A stretch of DNA of 64,000 nucleotides, from NCBI RefSeq assembly GCF_002575655.3, contig NC_053035.3, forward strand, positions 89,491,322-89,555,321, in the 5' to 3' direction. The notes below the pieces were generated by a model, which did no database searches, had not been told where the DNA came from, and saw only the letters and a list, made by a program, of their open reading frames with translations. Position 1 is the first letter of the stretch, and every line of letters begins with the position of its first letter. The translations under genes and the position numbers were made by a program. This document shows positions 24,018 through 35,210 of the stretch, piece by piece. The stretch comes from Aegilops tauschii subsp. strangulata (Eukaryota; Streptophyta; Magnoliopsida; Poales; Poaceae).

Positions 24018-27000
24018 ATGTCTTGTCCGTGGACTCGTTCCATGCCCAATCAGCCAGAAGAAGTTTATGGGACACAGACTAGCAACAACTTCACTCAGGG
24101 ACAGTCCAGTCAACAGGACAGCGAAGCAGCCTTGTCTCAAGTATGCCGTCTCTTCGAACAAAGCCAGCAACAGCACCAAGAGATGATGAATCACGTCATC
24201 AATATGGGAAATCACCGTGAGCCATACCAACCACACTCCAAGTTGTCTGAACTGCAGAAGACACGCCCATCAACGTTTGCTCACACTGATAGGCCGCTGG
24301 AAGCCGATGAATGGCTTCGAGACATCGAAAGGAAGCTGATTATTGCTTAGTGTTCAGATCATGAGAAGGTGCTTTATGCACCTCACTACCTCACTGGAGC
24401 AGCTGCAACATGGTGGGAGAACTTCCTACACATGCATCCCAGTGAACACAACATCACCTGGGAAGAGTTTAAGGAAGATTTTCGTGGGGCACACATCCCC
24501 AGGAGCATCATAAAAATCAAGAAGAGAGATTTTGATGACCTCAAGCAAAGAGGCATGTCAGTGACAGAATACAACGGTCAGTTTACCCAGCTATCTCGTT
24601 ATGCCTACGACGAGCACATGACAGAGAACAAGAGGATGGAAAAATTCTTGGACGGCCTGGCACCGGCACTAAGATGCCAATTGGTTATACACACTTTCCC
24701 GGATTTTAAAACTCTGGTTGACAAGGCCATTACCTTGGAGAATGAGCGCCGTAGTCTGGAAGATATCCGTAAGCGAAAGAGGGATAAGACGACCCTTGCT
24801 CGCAACAACCGAAGCAAGACTGATGTTCAGAGGACTGAAGCAAGGAAATCCACGACTACTGATCTAAGGCCAACCAGGCAGTTTCATTCCAGGGACAAGG
24901 ACTTCACATACCGTCCGGGGGTCACTTGCTATGCTTGTGGTGAAGAAGGGCACTATGCCAAACAGTGCCCAAAGCCAAGGAACTCGGCCCCCAAACCGAA
25001 CAATGGTGGGAACAATCCAGCCCCCAAGCGCAACAACTTCAATCCCAACAACAACCACAGGAAGGGTCACCTGAACCATGTGACCAGAGAAGAAGCGCAG
25101 AATGCCCCAGACATCGTGCTCGGTACGTTCCCTGTCAACACAGTACCTGCCATGGTTTTGTTTGATTCTGGAGCTTCCCATTCGTTCGTTTCGAAGAATT
25201 TTGTTTTGCAACATGGTTTTCCGATACTTCCCTTGGAAAAATCTATGATCATCAAGTCCCCCGGAAATAAGCAGATCGCTCAGAGTTACTGCCAAGGAAT
25301 GATCATTGAGTTCGAAGGACTACAGTTTCAAGCTAATCTTATCGTGTTAGAAAACAAAGGACTGGATGTCATTTTAGGGATGGACTGGTTGACCACCAAC
25401 AAAGGATTTATTGACTGTTTCAATCGGACCGTGATTCTCACTCACCATCACGGCAAGACAATAAAAGTTACCACTCAAGAGAGACCACGGCCACGGCAAC
25501 CAAAGCTAAACAAGGTGGACATTTCAGAATTGAGAAAAGTTCCAGTGGTATGCGAGTTTCCTGACGTATTTCCTGAAGAACTACTAGGCATGCCACCAGA
25601 CCGAGAGATAGAGTTCAGCATTGAACTAGCACCTGGCACCACTCCCATCTATAAGAAACCCTATAGAATGGCACCCTCAGAATTGGTAGAATTGAAGAAG
25701 TAGATAAAGGAATTACTGGACAAAGGTTTTATTCGGGCCAGCTCCTCACCTTGGGGTTCGCCAGTATTATTCGCCAAGAAAAAGGATGGGACACTAAGAT
25801 TGTGTATAGACTATCGAGCTCTCAATATGGTCACCATCAAAAACAAATATCCGATGCCACGGATAAATGATTTGTTTGATCAGCTCGCGCAAGCCAAGGT
25901 GTTCTCAAAAATTGATTTGAGATCGGGATATCATCAATTGAAAGTACGGACAGAAGATATCCCTAAAACAACATTCACCTCCAGATACGGATTATATGAG
26001 TTCACAGTGATGCCTTTTGGACTAACGAACGCCCCCGCATATTTCGTCCACCTCATGAACAAAGTGTTTATGAAATTCATGGACAAATTTGTTGTGGTGT
26101 TCATTGACGATATTCTGGTATATTCAAGGACACCAGAAGAGCATGCTGAGCATCTCCGAATTGTTTTGGGAGAATTAAGGAAACATCAATTGTACGCCAA
26201 ATTTAGCAAGTGTGAATTTTGGCTAAGGCAAGTTGGTTTCCTAGGCCATATATTAAACCAAGAAGGCGTGGCCGTAGACCCAGAAAAAGTCAAAGCCATA
26301 CTTGATTGGAAACCACCCGCCAACGTGACAGATGTGCGGAGTTTCCTAGGAATGGCCGGATATTACAGAAGATTTATTGAAGGATTCTCCACTGTGGCAA
26401 AACCAATGACACAGTTGCTCAAGAAAGACAAGAAATTTGTATGGACGGAAGCATGCGAGAAAAGATTCCAAGAACTCAAGAAGAAACTAACAACCGCACC
26501 GGTCTTAACCGTGCCAGACATACACAAGAGCTTTGAAGTGTATTGTGACGCATCCCGGAAGGGCCTCGGATGTGTATTGATGCAAGATGGCAAAGTGGTC
26601 GCGTATGCCTCCAGGCAACTGCGGAAACATGAGGAAAATTATCCAACTCATGACTTGGAGCTAGCAGCGGTCATCCATGCACTCAAGGAGTGGATGCACT
26701 TTCTGTTGGGAAATCGTTGTGAAATATATACGGACCATAAGAGCCTTAAATATATTTTCACACAGCCAGAGCTAAATTTACGCCAACGACGCTGGTTGGA
26801 ATTAGTCAAGGACTATGATGTCGGCATTCACTACCACCCAGGGAAAGCAAATGTAGTGGCTGATGCCCTTAGTCGGAACCCCAGCCTGGACAACGACGGT
26901 CCACAAAACTTGAGGCCTAAGTTTCAGCAAGAGTTCGCTAGGCTCAACATGGTGTTAGTCTCTGAGGGCACCGTATCAAATCTAGAGATACAACCCACCC

Positions 27001-28460
27001 TAGTGGAACAAATTAAGAAGGCTCAGCAGGGACATCCCAGCATCGAAGGTATAAAGAGGAAAATGAACCTTGGTAAGGCTTCAGAGTTCGTCACAGACAG
27101 TGAAGGAATATTATGGTACGGAGACAGACTTTGCGTACCTAACATTGAGGAACTCAAGCAACAAATCCTAACCGAAAGCCACACCGCTCCATACTCGATC
27201 CACCCTGGAGGAACCAAAATGTACAAAGACATTCAGGAAAGATTTTGGTGGCACGGTATGAAAAGGGATATCGCCGCATTTATTTCTTGTTGCGATTCAT
27301 GTCAGCGCATCAAGGCCGAGCATCAAAAGCCAGCAGGGCTACTCCAGCCAAACAGGATACCGGAGTGGAAATGGGATGAAATAGGAATGGACTTCATCTT
27401 CGGACTACCTCGATCACAACGCGGTAATGATGCCATATGGGTCATCACAGATAGGCTAACAAAGGTAGCCCATTTCATCCCCGTGAAGACAACCTACTCC
27501 ACACGAAGGCTAGCCAAGCTTTACCTCTCCCGTATAGTCTGTCTGCATGGAGTCCCACAGACTATAATATCCGACCGAGGCACTCAATTTGTCTCTAAAT
27601 TTTGGGATCACCTGCAACAAGCTCTGGGCACGCAACTAGCTTTCAGTACAGCGTACCACCCTCAGACTGATGGACAAACGGAACATGTGAACCAAATCCT
27701 AGAGGACATGCTGAGAGCCTGTGTGCTCACCTATGGATCCAGTTGGGAAGAAAGTTTGCCATACGCCGAGTTTTCTTACAACAACAGTTACCAAGCCAGC
27801 TTACAAATGGCACCCTTTGAAGCATTGTACGGACGGAGGTGTCGTACCCCACTGAATTGGTCAGAGACAGGTGACAGTCGTATCTTCGGCCCAGACATGC
27901 TCAAGGAGGCCGAGGAGAAAGTTAAACAGATCAGGGACAGACTCAAGACATCCCAAAGCCGACAGAAGAGCTATTACGATCAAAAACATCGTGAGGTCAG
28001 CTTTGAACCCGGTGATTTCGTATACCTCCGAGTGTCTCCTATGAGGGGTCTGCAACGGTTCAAAATTAAGGGGAAGCTAGCCCCAAGGTTTATTGGACCA
28101 TTCTGCATAGTTGCACGAAGAGGCACGGTAGCCTACAAACTAGACCTACCCAAGGAGCTGTCAGACGTCCATGACGTGTTCCACGTCTCACAATTGAGAA
28201 AATGTGTAAGTAACCCGGAGAAGCATGTATCCCATGAAGTCATTGATGTGCAACCAGACCTCACCTACAGAGAGCGGCCAGTAAAGATTTTGGAAGAGTC
28301 TGAAAGGAGGACCCGTCAGAAAACGACAAAATTTTTCAAGGTCCAGTGGAGCAACCACTCTGAGGATGAAGCTACATGGGAAAGGGAAGATTTTCTCCAG
28401 GCAGAGTATCCGTATCTATTTGAGGATCAGCTGAAATCTCGAGGACGAGATTTTTCCTAA
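24018..28460 (+). pseudogene. Gypsy E gag-pol with chromodomain, two TAG stops
   Basis: One frame of 1481 codons from ATG 24018 (MSCPWTRSMPN) to the stop at 28460. It is interrupted by TAG at 24348-24350 and 25701-25703 and has no frameshift. Domains in order: gag core (AATWWENFLHMHP, VTEYNGQFTQLSRYA), CCHC zinc knuckle (CYACGEEGHYAKQC, about 24928-24970), aspartic protease (LFDSGASHSFV, near 25160), reverse transcriptase (LCIDYRALN near 25800; FIDD at 26100), RNase H ([21 protein letters not shown]), integrase (HHCC zinc finger near 27180-27310; [23 protein letters not shown]), a GPY/F-type module ([11 protein letters not shown] near 28080) and a carboxy-terminal chromodomain ([19 protein letters not shown], about 28340-28395). 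Together these make a complete replication and integration set, and the chromodomain would direct integration to heterochromatin. As read, this copy cannot make full-length protein without suppression. Confidence 0.92.
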
Positions 28461-28472
28461 GGGGGTAGGTGT
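28457..28472 (+). promoter_or_regulatory. Polypurine tract of gypsy E
   Basis: cctaagggggtaggtg directly precedes the 3' LTR and overlaps the gag-pol stop codon region. Confidence 0.75.
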
Positions 28473-31400
28473 TGTGACACCCAAAATTTTATTTGTTTTT
28501 TTAAACTTTTATTTGATTTGAGGGAGGTGATTTAAATTATTCTTCTAAAGAACTCTCCCTCTCAAATATTTTATTTATGACAAGTGTTTTGTTTTGAATT
28601 CACCCAAGACTTGATTTTTTTGGTCTTGGAGGTTTTCCCTTTTTATATGGACTCAAACCAAAGTGCTTTTCACTTGGAAAAATGTCTTTTGAAAATTCCC
28701 TTAAAAAGCCCTATGGCTTTTGGAATGATCCTTTTCCACTTTCAAAAATCTCTCTTGCCATGACCTAAGTGTAAATCCCCTCTCATAAGCATTTCCTCAT
28801 CTTTGGATCATGATGTACTTCAAGACCAGCAAGTTGAACCTCTCCATATAATTATTTCCATTTATTTCTTATCAAAAATTATTTCTGCCTTCTATCTTGA
28901 TCCTTGGAGGTTTACAAAGGAGCTACTCTTTCTGCTTTGAGTTTTGTCTCCAAACCAATTTCCCTAGCTAGTCCTTTGAACCCTCAACCAGGATCCATGA
29001 AGATCCACTTCAAATATTTCAAACTATACTTGCTGCAAGTTTGGACCAGATTTGCCAAATTTGATGAAATTCATTCAAATCCTTCTCCTAAAAATCTGAG
29101 AAAAATCAGGCAGCCTCTGGGTGCATTGAGAGGTCACCTCACCAAATCCCAGCTCCAGGAAAAATTTCCTTCATGCCAAATCATTTCTTCGAACACCTAC
29201 TAGACACTGTTGCTGTCATGTTCAGTTAAGTTCAGAGAACAGTTTCAGTGCACTGTCGTTTTCTTCAGTGTTCGTTGTCCATCTTGCCAGTGTCGCTGTG
29301 GCGCCTTGCTCCCCGTCCCCTCCCCCTTGTCCTCTGCACCGCACGAGCGCCTGGAAGGTTGCGGACGTCGGCGACGAGCAGGAGGAGGTGCGCCGCCTCG
29401 TGACCGACGGCAGCGGCGACTTTGCGGCCACCAGAGAGAGGCGCAGTACAGACGGCGCCGTCCAGCGCCGCCCAAGCCACCGGAGGCCGCCGCGTGGCCA
29501 TCCACTCCCCAGTGCACGCTGCCACCCTCGTCGTGAACCGCTAGGCGCGGAGCGTGCTCTCTGCTGCCGTCGTGCCCGTACGGCCGCCCCGTCGAGGACC
29601 GGCGCCATTACGCCAAGCCCGACCAGGATTAGCGGGGGAACGACACCAGTACACCTCCCTGATGCTGCCTGGCCACTTAAGCTCCCTGCCAAGCCATTGC
29701 CTCGCCGTAATTGCTCGCCGGAGCGATCCCGTTCACGGCCACCCCCTCGAATCGCCTATAAATAGAGGCCCCCAGCTCCATCTAGAACCCACACCACCTC
29801 TGCACACCTCCAACACCCCACCTAGCTACTGGGAGAGCCCCGAGGGAGTCTTCTTCCTCAACTCCGGCCGCCGCGACCCGCCACGGGATCCAGCTCGATT
29901 CGCTCCCGTGCGTGCACCTCTAACTCTCAGCTCTTGCCAGTAGCTTCCTTATGCATCCACTCTCCTGACCCGCGCTTCAATTCGGAGTTTGCAGCACCCA
30001 CCGGAGTTCTCCACCACCGCCCGAGCCGCCGTCCGCCGGAGAAAGTGTCGCCGTCGACGTGGTGCTCTCCGACGACCAAGTCCACCACCCACCGACGCGG
30101 AAGAACACGCTGAACCTCTTGGTACACTCCGATCTCCCTGACTCGCCATGGTTCGACGCCGGCGACCACCGCAGCCTTCGGGCGCCGGCGAGGATTTAAA
30201 CCTGACATGTGGGACCCCCACGTCAGCCTCTCTTCTTTCTCTCCCCGAAGCGTTTTCTGTTGGCGCCTTCGGGCAAGTACGTTTTCTCTTTGGGCTGGCG
30301 CGTTTCTCTTCGAACCGTTTTCTGTTTTCTCAGTTAAGTCCCTGGTTCTTTTCTGTTTCATCACAGATTAGTCCCTGGACAAAAACCCTTATAACTTTTT
30401 AATAAAAAGTGATTTTTGAGTGATTCATTTTCTGACAGTCTTATATTTTTGTCTAGTTTTTTATAGTATTTATTTGAAATTTTTTTGGAACAACTTTTAT
30501 GCACGCGTTGGTTTTCACGCTAGTATACATTTTCGCTATACCGTAGGTTCCGGAAGAGGTGACGGAGCCGCGAACTTCGCCGAGCTAGACTCCGACTTCT
30601 CCGAACCAGGCAAGCATGTTTGAACCTTTGATGTGATGGGTGTTTTGCATGTTTGCTTGAATGGTTGTGCTTGGCATATGAGCATCGGTGAGTATCCCGT
30701 TGCATGTAAGGCAACTACCCGTGCGTTCCGAAGTTACTATGATCTCTGATGAGAGATGGCCTAGTCATGTGGTGACATGAAGGGCAGTAAGGTGGTACTG
30801 TTGTAGCATGCCAGCCTTACGTCATCCGATAAATTCTGACGTTAACGTGGACGGAGTCACGTTATCGTTCTTCCCCCTTCCGTGCTACCACATGTTTTCT
30901 GCCAGAATGCGGTTTAGTAAGTTGTCAACCTCTTTCCGTGTACACACCAAATAGAGGGGCCGGGATGAGGGTTCCATGGTCCTGGATTAAAGCCAGTCAT
31001 CCGGTCAGGGGGCATGGGTGTTTCCGGTTGGGACCGAGAGGGGGGCACCCCTTAGAGCGCGCGTATATAAATTTGATCCCATGCTACGCGAGGTTGTAGC
31101 CTCCCCGTCTCAAGGTTTTTCTTGAACGTTGCCGAGGGTGATTCCTGGCTTCGGAATGTTGAATGGGTGTGTACTGGTTAGATGTGTTTCTTCCAAAACA
31201 CCGTAAACGGAACTAGTCCCCGTGACTACTGAAATCCGTTGGCTGTGGTTAAAGTACAAACTCTGCAGAGTCAAATCCTTCCGGGTCATCGTGTCCATGG
31301 TCAAGTAGCGTGATCAGGTATCCATGTCTGTGTCAAATCCTCATGGTATACTCTTTCCCCGGTAAATAAGCTTGAGCGGTAAACTTGGTTGAATGTTATT

Positions 31401-32485
31401 CCTGTGGATGGACTAACCCTGCTGTTTATCTCATACCTGAATATTCCCTTGTTGTGATATTAAATTCATGAACTACTAAATTATGAAATATAAGCCCTTT
31501 ATGTGATGTCGCTCAGACGTCCGACTGTGGCATGTTTGTCTTTTACTTTCAATATAAGCCCTTTATGTGATGTCGCTCAGACGTCCGACTGTGGCATGTT
31601 TGTCTTTTACTTTCAATATAAGCCCTTTATGTGATGTCGCTCAGACGTCCGACTGTGGCATGTTTGTCTTTTACTTTCAATATAAGCCCTTTATGTGATG
31701 TCGCTCAGACGTCCGACTGTGGCACGCACTGTCTTTTATTTTCTATTTTAAGCCCTTTATGTGGTGTCGCCTTGACGCCCGACTGCGGCATTGTTATTCT
31801 TGTATTTTTCCTCTCGAGGAGTCATTCAGACACTCGTTTGGCCCTCAGTATTTACTTTGGGATTTCGGGAGGACTACCGCCCGACTTCCCTTTTACTTCC
31901 CATGCATTATTACCTCATTATTTGAGTGCGCTTGTTAATCTGTTCATATGCATCATGTTTACATTTGTTATATCTTATGTCCGAACTGTCTTGCGAGTAC
32001 TTTCATAGTACTCACCTGGCTTGTTGATTTGGCCAGATGTTGACGAAGGCGATCTCATGGATGAAGAGTTTGATAGTGAGTCCGACGCCTAGAGGAGTCC
32101 CAGTCAGTCCCGTGCGATCCTGGATATTGGTCACTTGTATTATATACGCTTCCGCCACCCGCGATAAGTCTCCTCGAGCCTCACTCCGACGCTCGAAGAG
32201 TTGTTAGATCCAGGAGTCTTGTCACCCACTCCGCTGTGATTTTTCCACCACCGCTTTTATCGTGAGTTAGTAGTTATGCCACCCTATCCGCCTTTATGTT
32301 TTATTGGCGTGTATGTAATAAATTGTTGAGCAGTCTCCGCTCAACCTTGTATTATATTCAGTACTCCTGGTATTTTCTTCTGTGATCTAGATTTTGTCTA
32401 CCAGTAAGAAGGAATTCTTCTCTACTGGTCCGTAAAAGGGATCGGTCTCTCAATAAATATTTTTATTGGAAAACCGGTCGTGACA
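28473..32485 (+). repeat. 3' LTR of gypsy E
   Basis: 4013 bp, about 99% identical by eye to the 5' LTR in the stretch compared. The following ggagg is the target duplication. Confidence 0.92.
31486..31775 (+). repeat. 64-bp tandem repeats in the 3' LTR of gypsy E
   Basis: Units start at 31490, 31554, 31618 and 31682 with a degenerate fifth near 31747. The copy number equals that of the 5' LTR. Confidence 0.9.
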
Positions 32486-32490
32486 GGAGG

Positions 32491-33035
32491 CGCTTGGGCG
32501 CCACTTGGAAGCGTGCTTCGCGGCACATGTTCCTCAGGAGAGCACAGGGCAAGGAGTGCCCACCACTCAGGAGTTCATCACCAAGACCACTCAGGAACTG
32601 CAAGATGCAAGGGCCATGCACGGCGAGAGCCGCTCACGAGGCGCAGCTCCCCATCCAGGCGAGGATGCTGAGCTGCGCGTCTGCATCGACGTCCCAGGGC
32701 TCAACAGGGCCGCATCCCAGGAGCGCTTCTGGCCATCGCGTGTGGGCTGCTGCGAGGGCCCACCACACAGCTACGTTCTCATGCCCTTCGGCTTGCCGAG
32801 CGTGGCATCAGCCTATCAACGCGACCTGCGGCGTGTCCTGGCGGCTCAGGAGGCCAGGGACCACGCCGTCCTGGAGGAGATGGAGATGGTCTTCAGGGAA
32901 CCTCCCGAACCCCAGAGCCTCCTGAGGCTCAGGGTCCCGGTGGCTCATGAGGAGTCATTTCTTCAGCGCACGCCTTCAGCTGCACCAACTCTACTTCGTC
33001 TACAGAACCAGGTGACATCTTCCAAGTTCATTTAG
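32491..33035 (+). pseudogene. Gypsy B reverse transcriptase remnant
   Basis: Resuming right after gypsy E, one frame (32505-33035) contains LRVCIDVPGLNRAASQERF and, soon after, SYVLMPFGLPSVASAYQRDL. These correspond to the RT fingers/palm motif (CIDY-LN) and the MPFGL--A--YQR motif. The normal stretch between them (the SGYHQI region) is missing, and no YVDD-type catalytic motif follows. The sequence was therefore shortened by an internal deletion and cannot be an active enzyme. It ends at a TAG at 33035 and is followed by noncoding repeats. Confidence 0.7.
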
Positions 33036-34306
33036 CTGGGAGCGCCCCTCGGGCTGCATTATTCCCAGGCCACGTGGGTCCGTCCCTGTGGCATGTATCC
33101 CTTTTGCTTATGTCTTTAGCTTACCTTGCTGGGGGCGCCCCTCGGGCTGCATCATCCCCAAGCCGCTCGGGCCGGACCCAGTGGCATATATCTTCCTACA
33201 TTTACCTAAGCTGATCTGCTCTCCATGCTTAACCTGCCAACTGCTACCACCTGCCCGATCATCGCCTCCCCCGGGGCCTCCACACAGGCACGGCGCAGGT
33301 GCATGGGTCTGTCCCTGTCACGTCGACAAACCTGAGCGGTCGAGCTCTGGCTCGCGGCACGCCCCGCGCATGTCACCTCACCAGGCACTCAGTGCCTTCA
33401 TCTCATCCAGAGCAACCAGCGGCAGGCTGACAGCTGTAACGGCAAACCGTGTCTCTTCTTGTGCCTGTTCACAAGGATCCCGTGGGAAGGATAGCAGGCG
33501 GCACCGCGAGTATCCTTTTCTCTCGTGCAATTGGCTTGCACGTTAAAAGGGGGGCTCCTAAGCATCGCGACTCAGGAGCTCTTACTGGCTCTCCAGCACT
33601 CACCCCCTGGCCTTGACCACGGCATCGCGACCTGGCATACCAGCGGCGGCTGAGCTCGCTCGAGGGCCAGGATCTGAGGACGTAGAGCACTAAGGAGAGC
33701 ATGAGGGGAGGGGAACTCGTATGGGCCGGTCTAGCTATGTCGCACAAGTAGGCGCGCAGCTCTGGCGCAACGTCAGGAGTCGTCACGAAATCAACAAGAT
33801 AAGTCCTGCACTCGGATCGGCTAAATGTTTGGGCCTAATGGTCGCTCACGCCTTGCCGCAACCCCTTTGCGGCCACGTCGACTCCCTTTCTCGCCTTACC
33901 ATGGCTGCTTGAGCGCTAAGGGGGACCTCCTGAGCATCGCGCCTCAGGGGCTCTTACTGGACCTCGAGCCGCACACCTCCTGGCGTTGACCACGGCACGC
34001 GACCTGGCATACCAGCGACGGCTGTAGCCTGCCTGGGGACCGAGACCTGTCAGCGTAGAGCAACAAGCTATCGCGAGGAAAGAAAGGGGGGACCGAGCCT
34101 TAACGGGACATGCGTTCACCAAATTCTCATAATAGGGAAGATAGGCACAGAAGACATTACAGACCCTTACATGCCCCCACGGGGTGATTCATGATTGTTC
34201 GCAGGAAACAAAAGCTGATACTAAGGGGAATCCTATCTACACCCTTCCGTGGCGGACGCCATCATCAACAGTGGGCCACGGGGGGCCGGCGCCAACCCCA
34301 TCTAGA
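33036..34306. repeat. Gypsy B noncoding region with internal duplications
   Basis: Two copies of a block with gcccctcgggctgcat lie near 33050 and 33147. A second, longer block is duplicated about 360 bp apart: 33545-33720 and 33905-34090 share gagcatcgcg/aagcatcgcg, the ggctcttactgg and ctcttactgg phrases, and cgacctggcataccagcg. ORFs here are short, overlap on both strands and lack motifs. Confidence 0.6.
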
Positions 34307-34783
34307 TCAGCGGCGACGACGGCCGGGCGTCGCAGCTCTGCTCCGCGTGCGGCGAGAGCTCGGGGGCATGTAGCTGTCAGCGCTCGTCTCCGGAGTCTCG
34401 TAAGGCTCAGGAGAGCTACTGGACTCCCAAGGGCTGCCGCTGCTGGAGTAGCCGCGAGCGGAGCGCGCGTCAGTTTGGTGCTCCTCTCCGGAGCAGCACT
34501 CCAGGCGGCGGCCCTCGGCGTCGAAGACCTTGAAGAAGAGCGTGGAAGCGCCGTCGTACTCGAAGTGGATCGCGAGGGCGCCCCTCGCACGGCAGACCTG
34601 TGCGATCTCCCCCAGCCGCGGGGCATGAAGATCTTGCTGGTGGGAACCGCTCCGGTCGCCGGAGCGCTGCAGTCGGCGTGCTGCAACCAGAGCTCGAGAG
34701 GCCCCCTCGGCGGCATCACGTCAGAGAAGAACCGCGGGAAGCGGATCCACACTAGTAGAAAAAGGGTCAAATGTGAGATACAT

Positions 34784-34980
34784 TAGTGCCGGTTTGCATT
34801 TGAGCCGGCACTAATGTGTCCATTAGTGCCGGTTCAAACGGCTAGGCGGGAGGAGATCTTTAGTACCGGTTCGGGGCGAACCTTTAGTACCGGTTCATGC
34901 CACGAACCGGTACTAAAGAGAATGGGGCCCGGCCAGCACCTTTAGTACCGGTTCGTGGCACGAACCGGTAGTAAAGAGGT
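34784..34980. repeat. Left subterminal repeats of CACTA-2
   Basis: Inverted and direct copies of tttagtaccggttc and gaaccggtactaaag, plus an earlier pair around attagtgccggtt, fill this stretch. Sequence 34981-35210 has no gene. Confidence 0.85.
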
Positions 34981-35107
34981 TGTTGCAGGCTGTTTTTAGT
35001 CCCACCTCGCTCCCCTAGCAAGATTTTTACCACCTTAAATATGTTACTTCTCAAACTATCACAAGCACTTGGTCTTCATTGAACTCTGTGTGTAGAATTT
35101 GTGGTCG

Positions 35108-35153
35108 CAATATGAGTCTTCACCGGTTTCTAAACCGTTGAGGACTCATATTG
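35108..35153. repeat. Short inverted repeat in CACTA-2
   Basis: Perfect 11-bp arms caatatgagtc (35108-35118) and gactcatattg (35143-35153), with an inner partial pair (cggttt/aaaccg), could form a stem-loop. Confidence 0.7.
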
Positions 35154-35210
35154 ACAATTCAGATTGTACACAAAAAGATCATTGATAATCAATGTATTTT
35201 TTATGATAAT

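Larger units (their letters stand above)
18699..32485 (+). mobile_element. Gypsy E, young Tekay-type chromovirus
   Basis: Full-length element of 13,787 bp with LTRs of 4024 and 4013 bp and a perfect target duplication ggagg (18694-18698 and 32486-32490). Order: 5' LTR, primer site, an extra ORF (22889-23695), gag-pol in one frame (24018-28460) ending in a chromodomain, polypurine tract, 3' LTR. In one 1.1-kb LTR stretch (20.40-21.54 versus 30.17-31.30 kb) I counted about nine differences, roughly 0.8%, so the insertion is recent. Its only coding defects I see are three in-frame TAG codons. It lies inside gypsy B just after the protease region. Confidence 0.93.
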
